Positions 24,348 through 31,349 of a DNA stretch of 34,563 nt are shown here, piece after piece. The notes under the pieces were generated by a model, which was given only the letters and a program-made list of their open reading frames with translations, was not told where the DNA came from and ran no database searches. A program made the position numbers and the translations under genes. Source of the DNA: HRBIN12 sp964447335 (lineage in GTDB: Bacteria; Actinomycetota; UBA4738; HRBIN12); contig CAYUSA010000029.1 in the NCBI GenBank assembly GCA_964447335.1, forward strand, positions 1-34,563, read 5' to 3'. Within the stretch, counting starts at the first letter, position 1. Each line of letters starts with the position of its first letter.

Positions 24348-25166
24348 TCAGTAGGCGCCACGACCGGACACCACCGCCGGGATCGTGAGGAGCAGGAGCT
24401 TCAGGTCCTGGCGCAAGCTCCAGTCCGCGATGTACTCCAGGTCCATGTCCACCCACGTGTCGAAGTCCACGTCCGAGCGACCGCTCACCTGCCAGATGCA
24501 CGTGATACCCGGCGTCACGGCCAGACGCTGGTGCTCGCGGGGACCGTAGGTTTCGTACTCCTCCGGCAGCGGCGGACGTGGACCCACGAGGCTCATGTCT
24601 CTCCGAAGGACGTTGAGGAGCTGCGGGAGCTCGTCGATGGACAGCTTGCGGATCACGCGTCCGATCCCGGTGATCCGGGGGTCGTCGTGGATCTTGAAGA
24701 CCGGGCCCCCGGCCTCGTTCAGGTGCCAGACCTCGTCACGGCCCTCATGCGCCTGAACCCGCATGGACCGGAACTTGAACATCCGGAACGGCTCCCCGTC
24801 ACGCCCGATCCGCTCGTGCACGTAGAGCGCCGGCCCCCGGGACGTCAGTCGGATCGCAGCGGCCGTGATCAGCAAGAGCGGGAGCAGGAGGAGGAGGAGC
24901 AGGAAGCTCACGAAGACGTCGATCTCGCGCTTGACGATGAGCTGCCACCGGGCAGCGTCCAGCAGTCCCCGGCGCTCGACGGGCCGCTCTGGGGCCTCAA
25001 TCAAGCGGAGATCGACAACGGGATCCGACCTGAGGTCGATCACCGCCTCCCCGGCGCCCCCTCCCGAGATCGGCAACGCGCCCAGCGAAGCTGGCTTCCC
25101 CGGGGATCCCAGCGCCAATGGCTCCGGGAACGGGGTAGCGTTAACCCCAAGAGGACCACTACTCAA
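24348..25166 (-). CDS. Initiating sugar-phosphate transferase (polyprenyl glycosylphosphotransferase)
   Basis: 272 aa from the TTG at 25166, chosen because AGGAGGAGG lies about 10 nt upstream; an internal GTG at 25043 is the main alternative. A Pro/Gly-rich N-terminus leads to one membrane helix (~84-106). The PF02397 catalytic domain then follows with its standard blocks: FKFRSM, KIHDDPRITGIGRVIRKLSIDELPQL, LRRDMSLVGPRP and GITCIWQVSGR. The protein is the short form without the multi-helix N-terminal domain of WbaP. It transfers a hexose-1-phosphate from a nucleotide sugar to undecaprenyl phosphate, the first step for the repeat unit built by the genes at 5980-16927. Confidence 0.93.
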   Translation of the reverse strand: MSSGPLGVNATPFPEPLALGSPGKPASLGALPISGGGAGEAVIDLRSDPVVDLRLIEAPERPVERRGLLDAARWQLIVKREIDVFVSFLLLLLLLPLLLITAAAIRLTSRGPALYVHERIGRDGEPFRMFKFRSMRVQAHEGRDEVWHLNEAGGPVFKIHDDPRITGIGRVIRKLSIDELPQLLNVLRRDMSLVGPRPPLPEEYETYGPREHQRLAVTPGITCIWQVSGRSDVDFDTWVDMDLEYIADWSLRQDLKLLLLTIPAVVSGRGAY

Positions 25167-25176
25167 GACCGCCGCC

Positions 25177-25185
25177 CCTCCTCCT
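25177..25185 (-). promoter_or_regulatory. Ribosome binding site supporting the TTG start
   Basis: AGGAGGAGG on the minus strand, about 10 nt ahead of the TTG at 25166. Confidence 0.55.
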
Positions 25186-25222
25186 GCGCCCCTTGTGGCG
25201 AAGACCGGGCTCGTTGCCGAAC

Positions 25223-25236
25223 CCCCCTTGAGGGGG
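25223..25236 (-). terminator. Short GC hairpin between response regulator and sugar transferase
   Basis: CCCCC-TTGA-GGGGG, a 5-bp stem with a tetraloop, 81 nt past the response-regulator stop and about 57 nt before the sugar-transferase start. It could be a weak terminator or an attenuator. No T-run follows. Confidence 0.35.
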
Positions 25237-25316
25237 ACCCCCGCCGACCCCCATTATCAGTCGCATGGGCTACAGCGTCTTCATGCAGATGGGTGACAGC
25301 GGGAGGGACCTTCGCA

Positions 25317-26018
25317 CTAGTCCGTTCGGACCCTCCGCGCGGGGGGCCCAAGCCGGCCAGGACCCTGGGGGCGACTCGGACCCATGAGGAACGTCAGGCC
25401 GTGGCGCGTCGCGAAAGCGACGGCCTCCAGCCGAGAGTGCACCTGGAGCTTCGAGAGCAGCGCCTGGACGTGGCTGCGCACCGTGTTAGGTGCGATGTGC
25501 AGACGGCCGGCGATGTCCTTCGTCGTCGAACCCTGCACCAGGAGCTGCAGGATCTCCCGCTCTCGGGGCGTGAGGCGGGCGGCGAGCTGGAGCGCTTGCC
25601 GCTGTCCGGGATCGTCCGCCGCGACGCGTCGACCGGCCTCCCGGGGGATGACGGTGTGTCCCTCGATCACGGCGCCCAGCGACCGGACGAGATACGAGAT
25701 GCCGGCTTCCTTCGTCACGTAGCCGTGGAAACCCGCCCGAAGCGCCTCTCTCACCGGCTCGGGATCGTTCAACGCCGATACGGCCAGGAGCTCCGTCGAC
25801 GGGTTCTCCGCGAGGATCGCCATGCCGACCTCCACGCCGCTCCGGTCGGGGAGCCCGAGGTCCATCAGGACGAGGGCGGGATGGACACGCCGCGCCGCCT
25901 CGAGCGCCTCGTGGCCTGTGGCGACGACGTCGACGACCTCGCATCCCTCATACTCCAGGATGGCGCTGATCGCCTCGGCGAACAGCGCGTGGTCGCCGAC
26001 GATCAGGGCTCGGGTCAT
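25317..26018 (-). CDS. NarL/LuxR-family response regulator
   Basis: 233 aa from the ATG at 26018, which overlaps the kinase-fragment stop (ATGA). A TTG two codons upstream is a weaker option. The receiver domain covers residues 1-120: phospho-acceptor D53 in LVLMDLGLPD, S81 at the usual Thr/Ser switch, and K103 in GYVTKEAG. The normal N-terminal acidic pair is reduced: IVGDH replaces IVDDH, so one Asp is Gly. The LuxR HTH lies at about 148-212 (LTPREREILQLL, IAPNTVRSHVQALLSKL). A basic Pro-rich tail ends the protein. It is next to the initiating sugar transferase, so control of polysaccharide genes is a reasonable inference. Confidence 0.9.
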   Translation of the reverse strand: MTRALIVGDHALFAEAISAILEYEGCEVVDVVATGHEALEAARRVHPALVLMDLGLPDRSGVEVGMAILAENPSTELLAVSALNDPEPVREALRAGFHGYVTKEAGISYLVRSLGAVIEGHTVIPREAGRRVAADDPGQRQALQLAARLTPREREILQLLVQGSTTKDIAGRLHIAPNTVRSHVQALLSKLQVHSRLEAVAFATRHGLTFLMGPSRPQGPGRLGPPARRVRTD

Positions 26019-26344
26019 GTCCAAGCTCTCCGGTGTCCCTCGTCACTCGCACTCCGGCCGATGGGCACCTCGATGGTGAAGGTGGCACCGGTCCCGGTGG
26101 ACTCGACCAGGACCCTGCCCCCGTGCGCCTCGATCACCCGGCGGGCGATGAACAGACCGAGGCCTTTGCCCTCCCGCGCCGACAGACGCCCCGCCTCGCC
26201 TCGCACGAAGGGGTCGAAGATCGTGTCCCATTCCGTTAGGGTGACGCCCGGCCCCTCATCGTCCACGCGGATCTCGACGAAACCGTCCCGTGCCACTCCG
26301 GACCGGGAGTCCCCCGGCCAGCCCGCTTCCGATGTGATCCCCAT
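26015..26344 (-). CDS. Short histidine-kinase-type ATPase domain, lacking H and N boxes
   Basis: 109 aa. It contains only the C-terminal half of a HATPase_c domain: EIRVDDEGPGV (G1 box, ~24-34), FDPFVRGE (F box, ~43-50), GKGLGLFIARRVIEAHGG (G2 box) and TFTIEVPIG. No phosphorylatable His region and no N box (NAxKY-type) are present, and an in-frame TAA lies about 11 codons upstream of the ATG. Full kinases are at least 350 aa. It may be a truncated remnant still co-transcribed with the response regulator through the ATGA overlap, or a small protein that interacts with another kinase. Autokinase activity seems unlikely without these boxes. Confidence 0.68.
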   Translation of the reverse strand: MGITSEAGWPGDSRSGVARDGFVEIRVDDEGPGVTLTEWDTIFDPFVRGEAGRLSAREGKGLGLFIARRVIEAHGGRVLVESTGTGATFTIEVPIGRSASDEGHRRAWT

Positions 26345-26388
26345 CCCCCGCCGTCCTTGTCCGGATCCCCCGAAGGCTTACTACTTTA

Positions 26389-26405
26389 GAACGCGTTCCG
26401 CGTTC
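26389..26405. promoter_or_regulatory. Palindromic operator-like site between divergent regulators
   Basis: GAACGCG-TTC-CGCGTTC is a perfect 7-bp inverted repeat with a 3-nt spacer. It also contains the 10-bp palindrome GAACGCGTTC. It lies 45 nt upstream of the kinase-fragment start and about 170 nt upstream of the BldD-like gene. It could be bound by either regulator; this is untested. Confidence 0.4.
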
Positions 26406-26527
26406 AGGCAACGGCCGGCAGATGCCCTGCTCAGAAGGCCCTTTTCCAGTGCCGCCTACCCGGAACAGGTCGCGTGAGTAATGCGTATGCACTACCTCGG
26501 TAGCTGGCCCGCCCGTGCCCGGGCGCG

Positions 26528-26533
26528 TAAGAT
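26528..26533 (+). promoter_or_regulatory. Possible -10 element for the BldD-like regulator gene
   Basis: TAAGAT about 45 nt before the ATG at 26578. I see no clear -35 hexamer, so this is tentative. If real, it supports the 26578 start over the in-frame ATG at 26515. Confidence 0.3.
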
Positions 26534-26577
26534 ACATCGCGCCGTATGCGGAGGGACGGGGCGCGACGGCTGGTGCG

Positions 26578-27066
26578 ATGGAGCAGCTCACCGTGGAACT
26601 CGGACGCGCGCTCAGGCGCGCGCGACTTGGGCGCGGATTGACGCTCAGGCAGGTCGAGAAGGCATCCGGGGGCCGCTACAAGCCCAGTTCCATCGCCGGC
26701 TACGAACGCGGTGAGCGCAAGATCACGGTCGAGCGGTTCTGTCGACTCGCGTCGTTCTACGGTGAGGAGCCAGGTCCTCTCCTCACGGAGGCGCTCACCG
26801 CGGCCTCGCGTCGGGAGATGGGCGGAGTCGTCATCGACCTGACGCGCCTGATGATCGTTCTGCCCGACCTGGAGGAGGACGTGCGGCGCGTGCTCGAGGA
26901 CCGCATGAGCGGGGTGCGCAACCGCGCCGGGAGGCCGACGGACGTCGTCAGGCTGGGTCCTGAAGAGCTGGAGCGGCTCGCCCTCGAGACCGGGAAGGAT
27001 CCCGAGGAGCTGCTCGCCCACCTCCGCCCGGCTCTAGGTGACGGAGCTTCGGAGCCTCACTCGTAG
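26578..27066 (+). CDS. BldD-like XRE-family transcriptional regulator
   Basis: 162 aa from the ATG at 26578; an ATG at 26515 would add 21 residues. The N-terminal HTH (residues 8-70: ALRRARLGRGLTLRQVEKAS, GRYKPSSIAGYERGERKITV, RLASFYG) resembles the DNA-binding domain of Streptomyces BldD as I recall it. The C-terminal part (85-152) has BldD-like spacing (VVIDLTRL..., then EELERLALETG...EELLAHL). The c-di-GMP signature expected there (RxD-x8-RxxD) reads RAG...GPEE at 116-130, so the ligand-binding residues appear replaced. It is divergent from the kinase/regulator operon and convergent with the epimerase gene. Regulation of the locus is inference. Confidence 0.78.
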   Translation: MEQLTVELGRALRRARLGRGLTLRQVEKASGGRYKPSSIAGYERGERKITVERFCRLASFYGEEPGPLLTEALTAASRREMGGVVIDLTRLMIVLPDLEEDVRRVLEDRMSGVRNRAGRPTDVVRLGPEELERLALETGKDPEELLAHLRPALGDGASEPHS

Positions 27067-27090
27067 GCGGCCCGATCATCTCCCCGACCC

Positions 27091-28035
27091 TCAGATCCCA
27101 CGCAGGTACGCCACGGTCTCGCCCAAGCCGTCCTCGAGGTGGGTCCAGGGCTTCCAGCCGAGGATCTGGGCTGCCAGCGAGTTGTCCAGGGCGATGCGGC
27201 GCAGTTCGCCCGGCGGGACCGGCCCCGAGGCCGGCTGCCCGGAGAACCCAGTGATCTCGGCCATCATCTTGAACAGCGCGTTGACCGAGGTCTCGATCCC
27301 GGTCCCGATGTTCACCAGGAGGCCGCTCCCCCGCTCGGCCGCGAGCGCGAACGCGTGGACCGCGTCGTCCACGAACACGTAGTCACGGGTCTGGTTGCCG
27401 TCGCCGAAGATCGTCGGCTGCTCGCCGGCCAGCATCTTCGCCGAGAAGATCGCGACGACCCCAGCCTCGCCGGTCGGGTCCTGCCGAGGGCCGAACACGT
27501 TCGCGAGCGCGACGGCGGTGAAGTCCAGGCCCCGGTACCGCTCGTAGTACGCGAGGTAGTCCACGCCGACCTTCTTGCTGACGCCATAGGGCGACTGCGG
27601 GCGAGCCTGGCCGGCCGCGCTCTCCTTCACGGGGATCCTCTTCGGCTCGCCGTACATCGTCCCGCCCGAGGCCGCGTACACGATCTTCCGGACGCCGCTC
27701 TTCGCCGAGCACTCGAGCACGTTCAGCAGGCCCATCACGTTGATGCTCGCGTCGTTCACGGGGTCGCCCAGCGAGGGCCGCACGCCGGACTGCGCGGCGA
27801 GGTGCATGACTACCTCGGGGCGGTGGCGCTCGAACAGCGGCAGGATGCCCTCGGCGCGCACGTCCATGTTGAAGAAGGTGAACTCCTTGCCGTAGCCGCG
27901 TGCCTCGACGAGGTTCGCGATCCGGCCGGTGGACAGGTCGTCGACGGCGACGACGCGGTGGCCCTCGGCGAGGAGGCGGTCGCACACGTGGGAGCCGATG
28001 AACCCCGCGCCGCCGGTCACGAGGAAGGTCGTCAC
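27091..28035 (-). CDS. NAD-dependent sugar epimerase (UDP-glucose 4-epimerase-like SDR)
   Basis: 314 aa from the GTG at 28035, overlapping the tsaD stop as GTGA. The Rossmann motif is TGGAGFIGSH (7-16). The catalytic region is AASGGTMYG (121-129) with YGVSK (Y150, K154). NVFGPRQDP and GDGNQTRDYVFVDD follow, as in extended SDRs acting on nucleotide sugars. Substrate specificity cannot be fixed from sequence; UDP-glucose/galactose or a related hexose is likely. Although it is the last gene of a housekeeping operon, its product could feed the nearby exopolysaccharide pathway. Confidence 0.92.
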   Translation of the reverse strand: MTTFLVTGGAGFIGSHVCDRLLAEGHRVVAVDDLSTGRIANLVEARGYGKEFTFFNMDVRAEGILPLFERHRPEVVMHLAAQSGVRPSLGDPVNDASINVMGLLNVLECSAKSGVRKIVYAASGGTMYGEPKRIPVKESAAGQARPQSPYGVSKKVGVDYLAYYERYRGLDFTAVALANVFGPRQDPTGEAGVVAIFSAKMLAGEQPTIFGDGNQTRDYVFVDDAVHAFALAAERGSGLLVNIGTGIETSVNALFKMMAEITGFSGQPASGPVPPGELRRIALDNSLAAQILGWKPWTHLEDGLGETVAYLRGI

Positions 28036-29036
28036 GAGGCGAGCTCCAGCCCCGGGTCGGCGGCGACCTCGAACGTCGTGCGCTCGCCGCGCTCGAGCCG
28101 GGACGCGCCGGCGCACGCGATCATCGCGGCGTTGTCGGTGCACAGGGGCATCGAGGGGAACAGGACCCGCACGCCGGCGTCGTCGCCCGCTCGCTCCATG
28201 CGCTCGCGCAGGCGCGTGTTCGCGACGACCCCGCCGCCGAGCAGCACCGTGCCGACGGCCTTCTCGCGCGCGGCGCGCATCGTCTTGGTCACCTGCACGT
28301 CCACGATGGCCTCCTGGAACGACGCCGCGAGATCCGCCGGGCCCACCGCCCGGCCGGCCTCGTGCTCGGCCTTCACGTGCCGCAGCACCGATGTCTTCAG
28401 GCCCGAGAGCGAGAACCCGTAGTCGCCGGAGTCGAGCATCGCACGCGGGAACCGCACCGCGTCGGGGTTCCCCTCGCGAGCCAGCGCGTCGAGCGCGGGG
28501 CCCCCGGGGAACCCGAGCCCCATGAACCGCGCGATCTTGTCGAAGGCCTCCCCCGCCGCGTCGTCCACGGTCTGCCCGAGGACCTCGTAGTGGTGCTCGG
28601 CCGGCATGTGCACGAGCATCGTGTGCCCGCCCGAGACGACGAGACACACGTACGGCGGCTCGGGCGCACCGTGCTCGAGGAAGTTCGCGTAGATGTGGCC
28701 CTCGAGGTGGTTCACGCCGATGAACGCGGCGCCGGTCGCAAGCGCGACCGCCTTCGCCCCCGCCATGCCGACGAGGAGCGCGCCGACCAGCCCAGGGCCG
28801 ACCGTGACCGCCACCGCGTCGAGGTCGGCGAACCGGCACCCCGCGCGCTCGAGCGCCTCCTGGAGCAGCGGGTTCAGCGCCTCGACGTGCGCTCGGCTCG
28901 CGAGCTCGGGGACGACGCCGCCGAACCGCGCGTGCAGGTCGGCCTGGCTCGAGATGACGTTCGACAGCACCGCGCGGTCCTCCACCACCGCGACGGCGGT
29001 CTCGTCGCACGACGTCTCGATGCCGAGGACCCTCAC
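28032..29036 (-). CDS. tsaD: tRNA N6-adenosine threonylcarbamoyltransferase TsaD
   Basis: 334 aa, GTG start at 29036, 7 nt after the rimI stop. The ASKHA-type N-terminus MRVLGIETSCDETAVAVV is followed by the metal-binding HLEGH (H110, H114; HMEGH in many homologues), SGGHT (135-139), GEAFDKIARFMGL and a late CTDNAAMIA block with the metal-ligand Asp. It transfers the threonylcarbamoyl group to A37 of ANN-decoding tRNAs (t6A), working with TsaB and TsaE, both encoded just upstream. Length and motifs are normal. Its stop overlaps the epimerase start. Confidence 0.97.
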   Translation of the reverse strand: MRVLGIETSCDETAVAVVEDRAVLSNVISSQADLHARFGGVVPELASRAHVEALNPLLQEALERAGCRFADLDAVAVTVGPGLVGALLVGMAGAKAVALATGAAFIGVNHLEGHIYANFLEHGAPEPPYVCLVVSGGHTMLVHMPAEHHYEVLGQTVDDAAGEAFDKIARFMGLGFPGGPALDALAREGNPDAVRFPRAMLDSGDYGFSLSGLKTSVLRHVKAEHEAGRAVGPADLAASFQEAIVDVQVTKTMRAAREKAVGTVLLGGGVVANTRLRERMERAGDDAGVRVLFPSMPLCTDNAAMIACAGASRLERGERTTFEVAADPGLELAS

Positions 29037-29043
29037 GGGCGTG

Positions 29044-29592
29044 TCACGGGCGGATGCCCTCGGGGAGCTCGGCCATGAGGTCCCGCAGCTTCCGGCGGTA
29101 CTCGAGGTCGTTGATGTTGTCGAGCCACATGATGAGCGCGTCCTCGTTGATCTCTTGGTAGTAGTTCTTGCGCACGCCGACGGGCCGGAAGCCGAACCGC
29201 CCGTACAGGCGTTGGGCCCCCCAGTTCGTCACCCGCACCTCGAGGGACACCGCGTCGGCGCCCATCTCGACCGAGCCCGCGATGAGGTCGCGCAGCAGCC
29301 GCGAGCCGATGCCGTGCCGGTGCTGCAGCGGGTCCACGGCGATGTTCGTGATGTGGGACTCCTCGCCGTAGCAGATGGCCCCGCCGTAGCCGACGACCTC
29401 GCGGTCCATGCGCGCCACGAGGTAGCACCGGTTCGGGCTGTCGGCCATCTCGGCGAGGAACAGGTTCGGGCTCCACGGCCGCGGGTAGACCTGACGCTCG
29501 ATCGCCATGATGCCGCGCAGGTGGCGACGCTTCATCCGCGTCACCTCAAGACGAGGCGCCGCGACGTCGCTGGTCCCAAGCGATCTCCGCAT
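29044..29592 (-). CDS. rimI: Ribosomal protein S18 alanine N-acetyltransferase RimI-like
   Basis: 182 aa. The ATG at 29592 has GAGGAAG about 4 nt upstream. It is needed to keep the first GNAT strand (RLEVTRMKRRHLRGIMAIE), even though it overlaps tsaB by 47 nt. The GNAT acetyl-CoA site is IAVDPLQHRHGIGSRLL, and LEVRVTNWGAQRLYGRFGF is the usual RimI signature. It is longer than the ~150-aa E. coli protein because of N- and C-terminal extensions. Its place between tsaB and tsaD is the standard bacterial context. Acetylation of the S18 N-terminus is the family function. Confidence 0.92.
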   Translation of the reverse strand: MRRSLGTSDVAAPRLEVTRMKRRHLRGIMAIERQVYPRPWSPNLFLAEMADSPNRCYLVARMDREVVGYGGAICYGEESHITNIAVDPLQHRHGIGSRLLRDLIAGSVEMGADAVSLEVRVTNWGAQRLYGRFGFRPVGVRKNYYQEINEDALIMWLDNINDLEYRRKLRDLMAELPEGIRP

Positions 29593-30253
29593 CCGACTTC
29601 CTCAGGTAGAGCGGCACCACGTCGAACAACCGGTCGTGCTCCTCGCGCACGAAACGCGGGACGGCCAGCTCGACGAGCGCCTGCGCCTGCGGGTGGGCCC
29701 ACGCGGCCGAGGCGAACTCGGCGCCGGTGCCCACCTCCTCGAGCTGCCGCCGGTACAGGATGGCACCGTTCCCGACGAGCAGCACGTCCTCGCGGCGGGC
29801 CTGGAGCTCGGCCACGAGGTGGTCGGGGGGTTGGACCACGTGGTCGCCCTCGCGCATCACGCCGCCGGGCACGGCGCGGTAGGTGGCGGAGAAGACCTCG
29901 CCGCGCCGGGCGTCGATGACGGCGCAGATGAGCCGGCTCGTGTGGCGGACCCCGAACGCGAGCGCGTCGAGCGAGGGGATGCCGACGATCGGCACGCCGA
30001 GCACCTGCGCGAGGCTCTTGCCGGCCTCGACCCCGACACGCAGCCCGGTGAACAGGCCCGGGCCGATCCCCACCGCGATGCCGCCCACCGCCGAGAGCTC
30101 CAGCCCGCTCCACTTCAGCAGGTGCTGGATGGCCGGCACGACCGAGTCCTGCCGGGCCTTGCCGGTGAGCTGGGCCGCCGCGAGGATCTCGGTCGCCGTG
30201 CCGAGCGCGACCGAGGTCTGGGGCGTCGAGGTCTCGATTCCGAGGACGATCAC
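29546..30253 (-). CDS. tsaB: t6A biosynthesis protein TsaB
   Basis: 235 aa. The GTG start at 30253 overlaps the tsaE stop (GTGA). The protein begins VIVLGIETSTPQTSVALG and contains GGIAVGIGPGLFTGLRVGV and IDARRGEVF, hallmarks of the inactive ASKHA paralogue TsaB (YeaZ). It forms a heterodimer with TsaD and helps bind TsaE for t6A synthesis. Length is normal. Confidence 0.95.
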   Translation of the reverse strand: MIVLGIETSTPQTSVALGTATEILAAAQLTGKARQDSVVPAIQHLLKWSGLELSAVGGIAVGIGPGLFTGLRVGVEAGKSLAQVLGVPIVGIPSLDALAFGVRHTSRLICAVIDARRGEVFSATYRAVPGGVMREGDHVVQPPDHLVAELQARREDVLLVGNGAILYRRQLEEVGTGAEFASAAWAHPQAQALVELAVPRFVREEHDRLFDVVPLYLRKSDAEIAWDQRRRGASS

Positions 30254-30738
30254 CCGACCGCCCCCCAGGGCTCGAGCGCCTCCTGCAGCCGCCCCCACCG
30301 GGCGGCCCACGTGACGCCGGCGCCGGTCACAACGAGCGCGCGCTCCTCCTCCTCGCCGGGCACCGTGAGCTCGATCGACAGGTGGTCGGGGGGAAGGAGC
30401 CCCTCGACGGCGTCGCCCCACTCGACGAACAGCACGCCCTCGTCGTCGGCCATCTCCTCGAAGCCGAGGTCGAGCACGTCCTGCACGCGGTCCAGGCGGT
30501 AGACGTCGACGTGATGGACCGTGAGGCGGGCTCGGTACTCGCGCACGAGGGTGAACGTCGGCGAGACGACCTGGCCGGCGAACCCGAGCCCTCGCGCCAC
30601 GCCCTGCACGAAGGTGGTCTTGCCCGCGCCGAGCTCGCCGGTGAGGGCGACGGCGTCGCCGGCCTCGAGCAGGTAGGCCAGGGCCTGCCCGATCGCGCGG
30701 GTGTCCTCGGCGGTCTCGGCGCGGAGCTCGATCAGCAT
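30250..30738 (-). CDS. tsaE: t6A biosynthesis ATPase TsaE
   Basis: 162 aa from the ATG at 30738, which shares one base with the upstream TGA stop (TGATG). The P-loop GELGAGKTT lies at 34-42. The family motifs VVSPTFTLVREYRA, VHHVDVYRLD and LFVEWGD are all present. TsaE is the ATPase that resets the TsaBD complex. Gene order tsaE-tsaB-rimI-tsaD is as in many Actinobacteria. Confidence 0.95.
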   Translation of the reverse strand: MLIELRAETAEDTRAIGQALAYLLEAGDAVALTGELGAGKTTFVQGVARGLGFAGQVVSPTFTLVREYRARLTVHHVDVYRLDRVQDVLDLGFEEMADDEGVLFVEWGDAVEGLLPPDHLSIELTVPGEEEERALVVTGAGVTWAARWGRLQEALEPWGAVG

Positions 30739-31349
30739 CAGAAGAGCCCGAGCTGCTCCTCGGGGGCGACCGCTTCCGCCTCCGGCGCCTCGGCGAGGGC
30801 GAGCTTGATCTCCTGGAAGTCGGTCCGAAGGGCGGTCATCTGGTTCGAGCTCTCCCCGCCACCGTGCAGGATCGCGGCCGGATGGAACGTCGGGATCACC
30901 GTCCGCCCGTTCCACGGGAAACGCTGCCCTCGCACCCGGCTGATCGAGACCGGCTTGTCGAGGATGAACCGCGTCGCCCAGTTCCCGAGCGTGACGATCA
31001 CCCGCGGGTCGATGAGCTCGATGCGCTCGGTGAGCCAGGGCGTGCAGGCCTCGATCTCGTCCGGGAGCGGGTCCCGGTTGCCCGGAGGCCGGCACGATAC
31101 GACATTGCAGATGTAGACCTCCGAACGCGGGATCTCGGCCTCGGCGAGCATGCGGTCGAGGAGCTGCCCTGCCGCTCCGACGAACGGCTCCCCCTGCTTG
31201 TCCTCGTGGAAGCCCGGCGCCTCGCCGATGAACATCAGGTCCGCGTTCGGGTCGCCGACGCCGTACACGACCTGGGTCCTGCCCTGCGAGAGGCGGCATC
31301 GCACGCACGTCGAGGCCTCGAGCGCGGCCTCCTCCAACGTCCTGCTCAT
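30738..31349 (-). CDS. Family 4 uracil-DNA glycosylase with C-terminal clamp-type motif
   Basis: 203 aa from the ATG at 31349 (ATGA overlap with the upstream peptidase). Four Cys at 15, 18, 86 and 102 (CxxC ... C-x15-C) match the [4Fe-4S] ligands of family 4 enzymes. Motif 1 is GEAPGFHED (42-50), followed by GEPFVGAAG (53-61). Motif 2 is HPAA (156-159). It removes uracil from DNA in base excision repair. The protein ends in EEQLGLF, which resembles the bacterial beta-clamp binding pentapeptide (QLxLF), suggesting docking on the replication clamp. Confidence 0.94.
   Translation of the reverse strand: MSRTLEEAALEASTCVRCRLSQGRTQVVYGVGDPNADLMFIGEAPGFHEDKQGEPFVGAAGQLLDRMLAEAEIPRSEVYICNVVSCRPPGNRDPLPDEIEACTPWLTERIELIDPRVIVTLGNWATRFILDKPVSISRVRGQRFPWNGRTVIPTFHPAAILHGGGESSNQMTALRTDFQEIKLALAEAPEAEAVAPEEQLGLF

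Noticed and set aside
24237..26477. Plus-strand open frame of about 746 codons across the sugar transferase and response regulator
   Set aside because: It runs opposite three genes with clear domain motifs, and its own translation shows none.
28036..29010. Upstream extension of the epimerase frame across tsaD
   Set aside because: The extension has no motif and overlaps a complete tsaD; the Rossmann motif begins right after the GTG at 28035.
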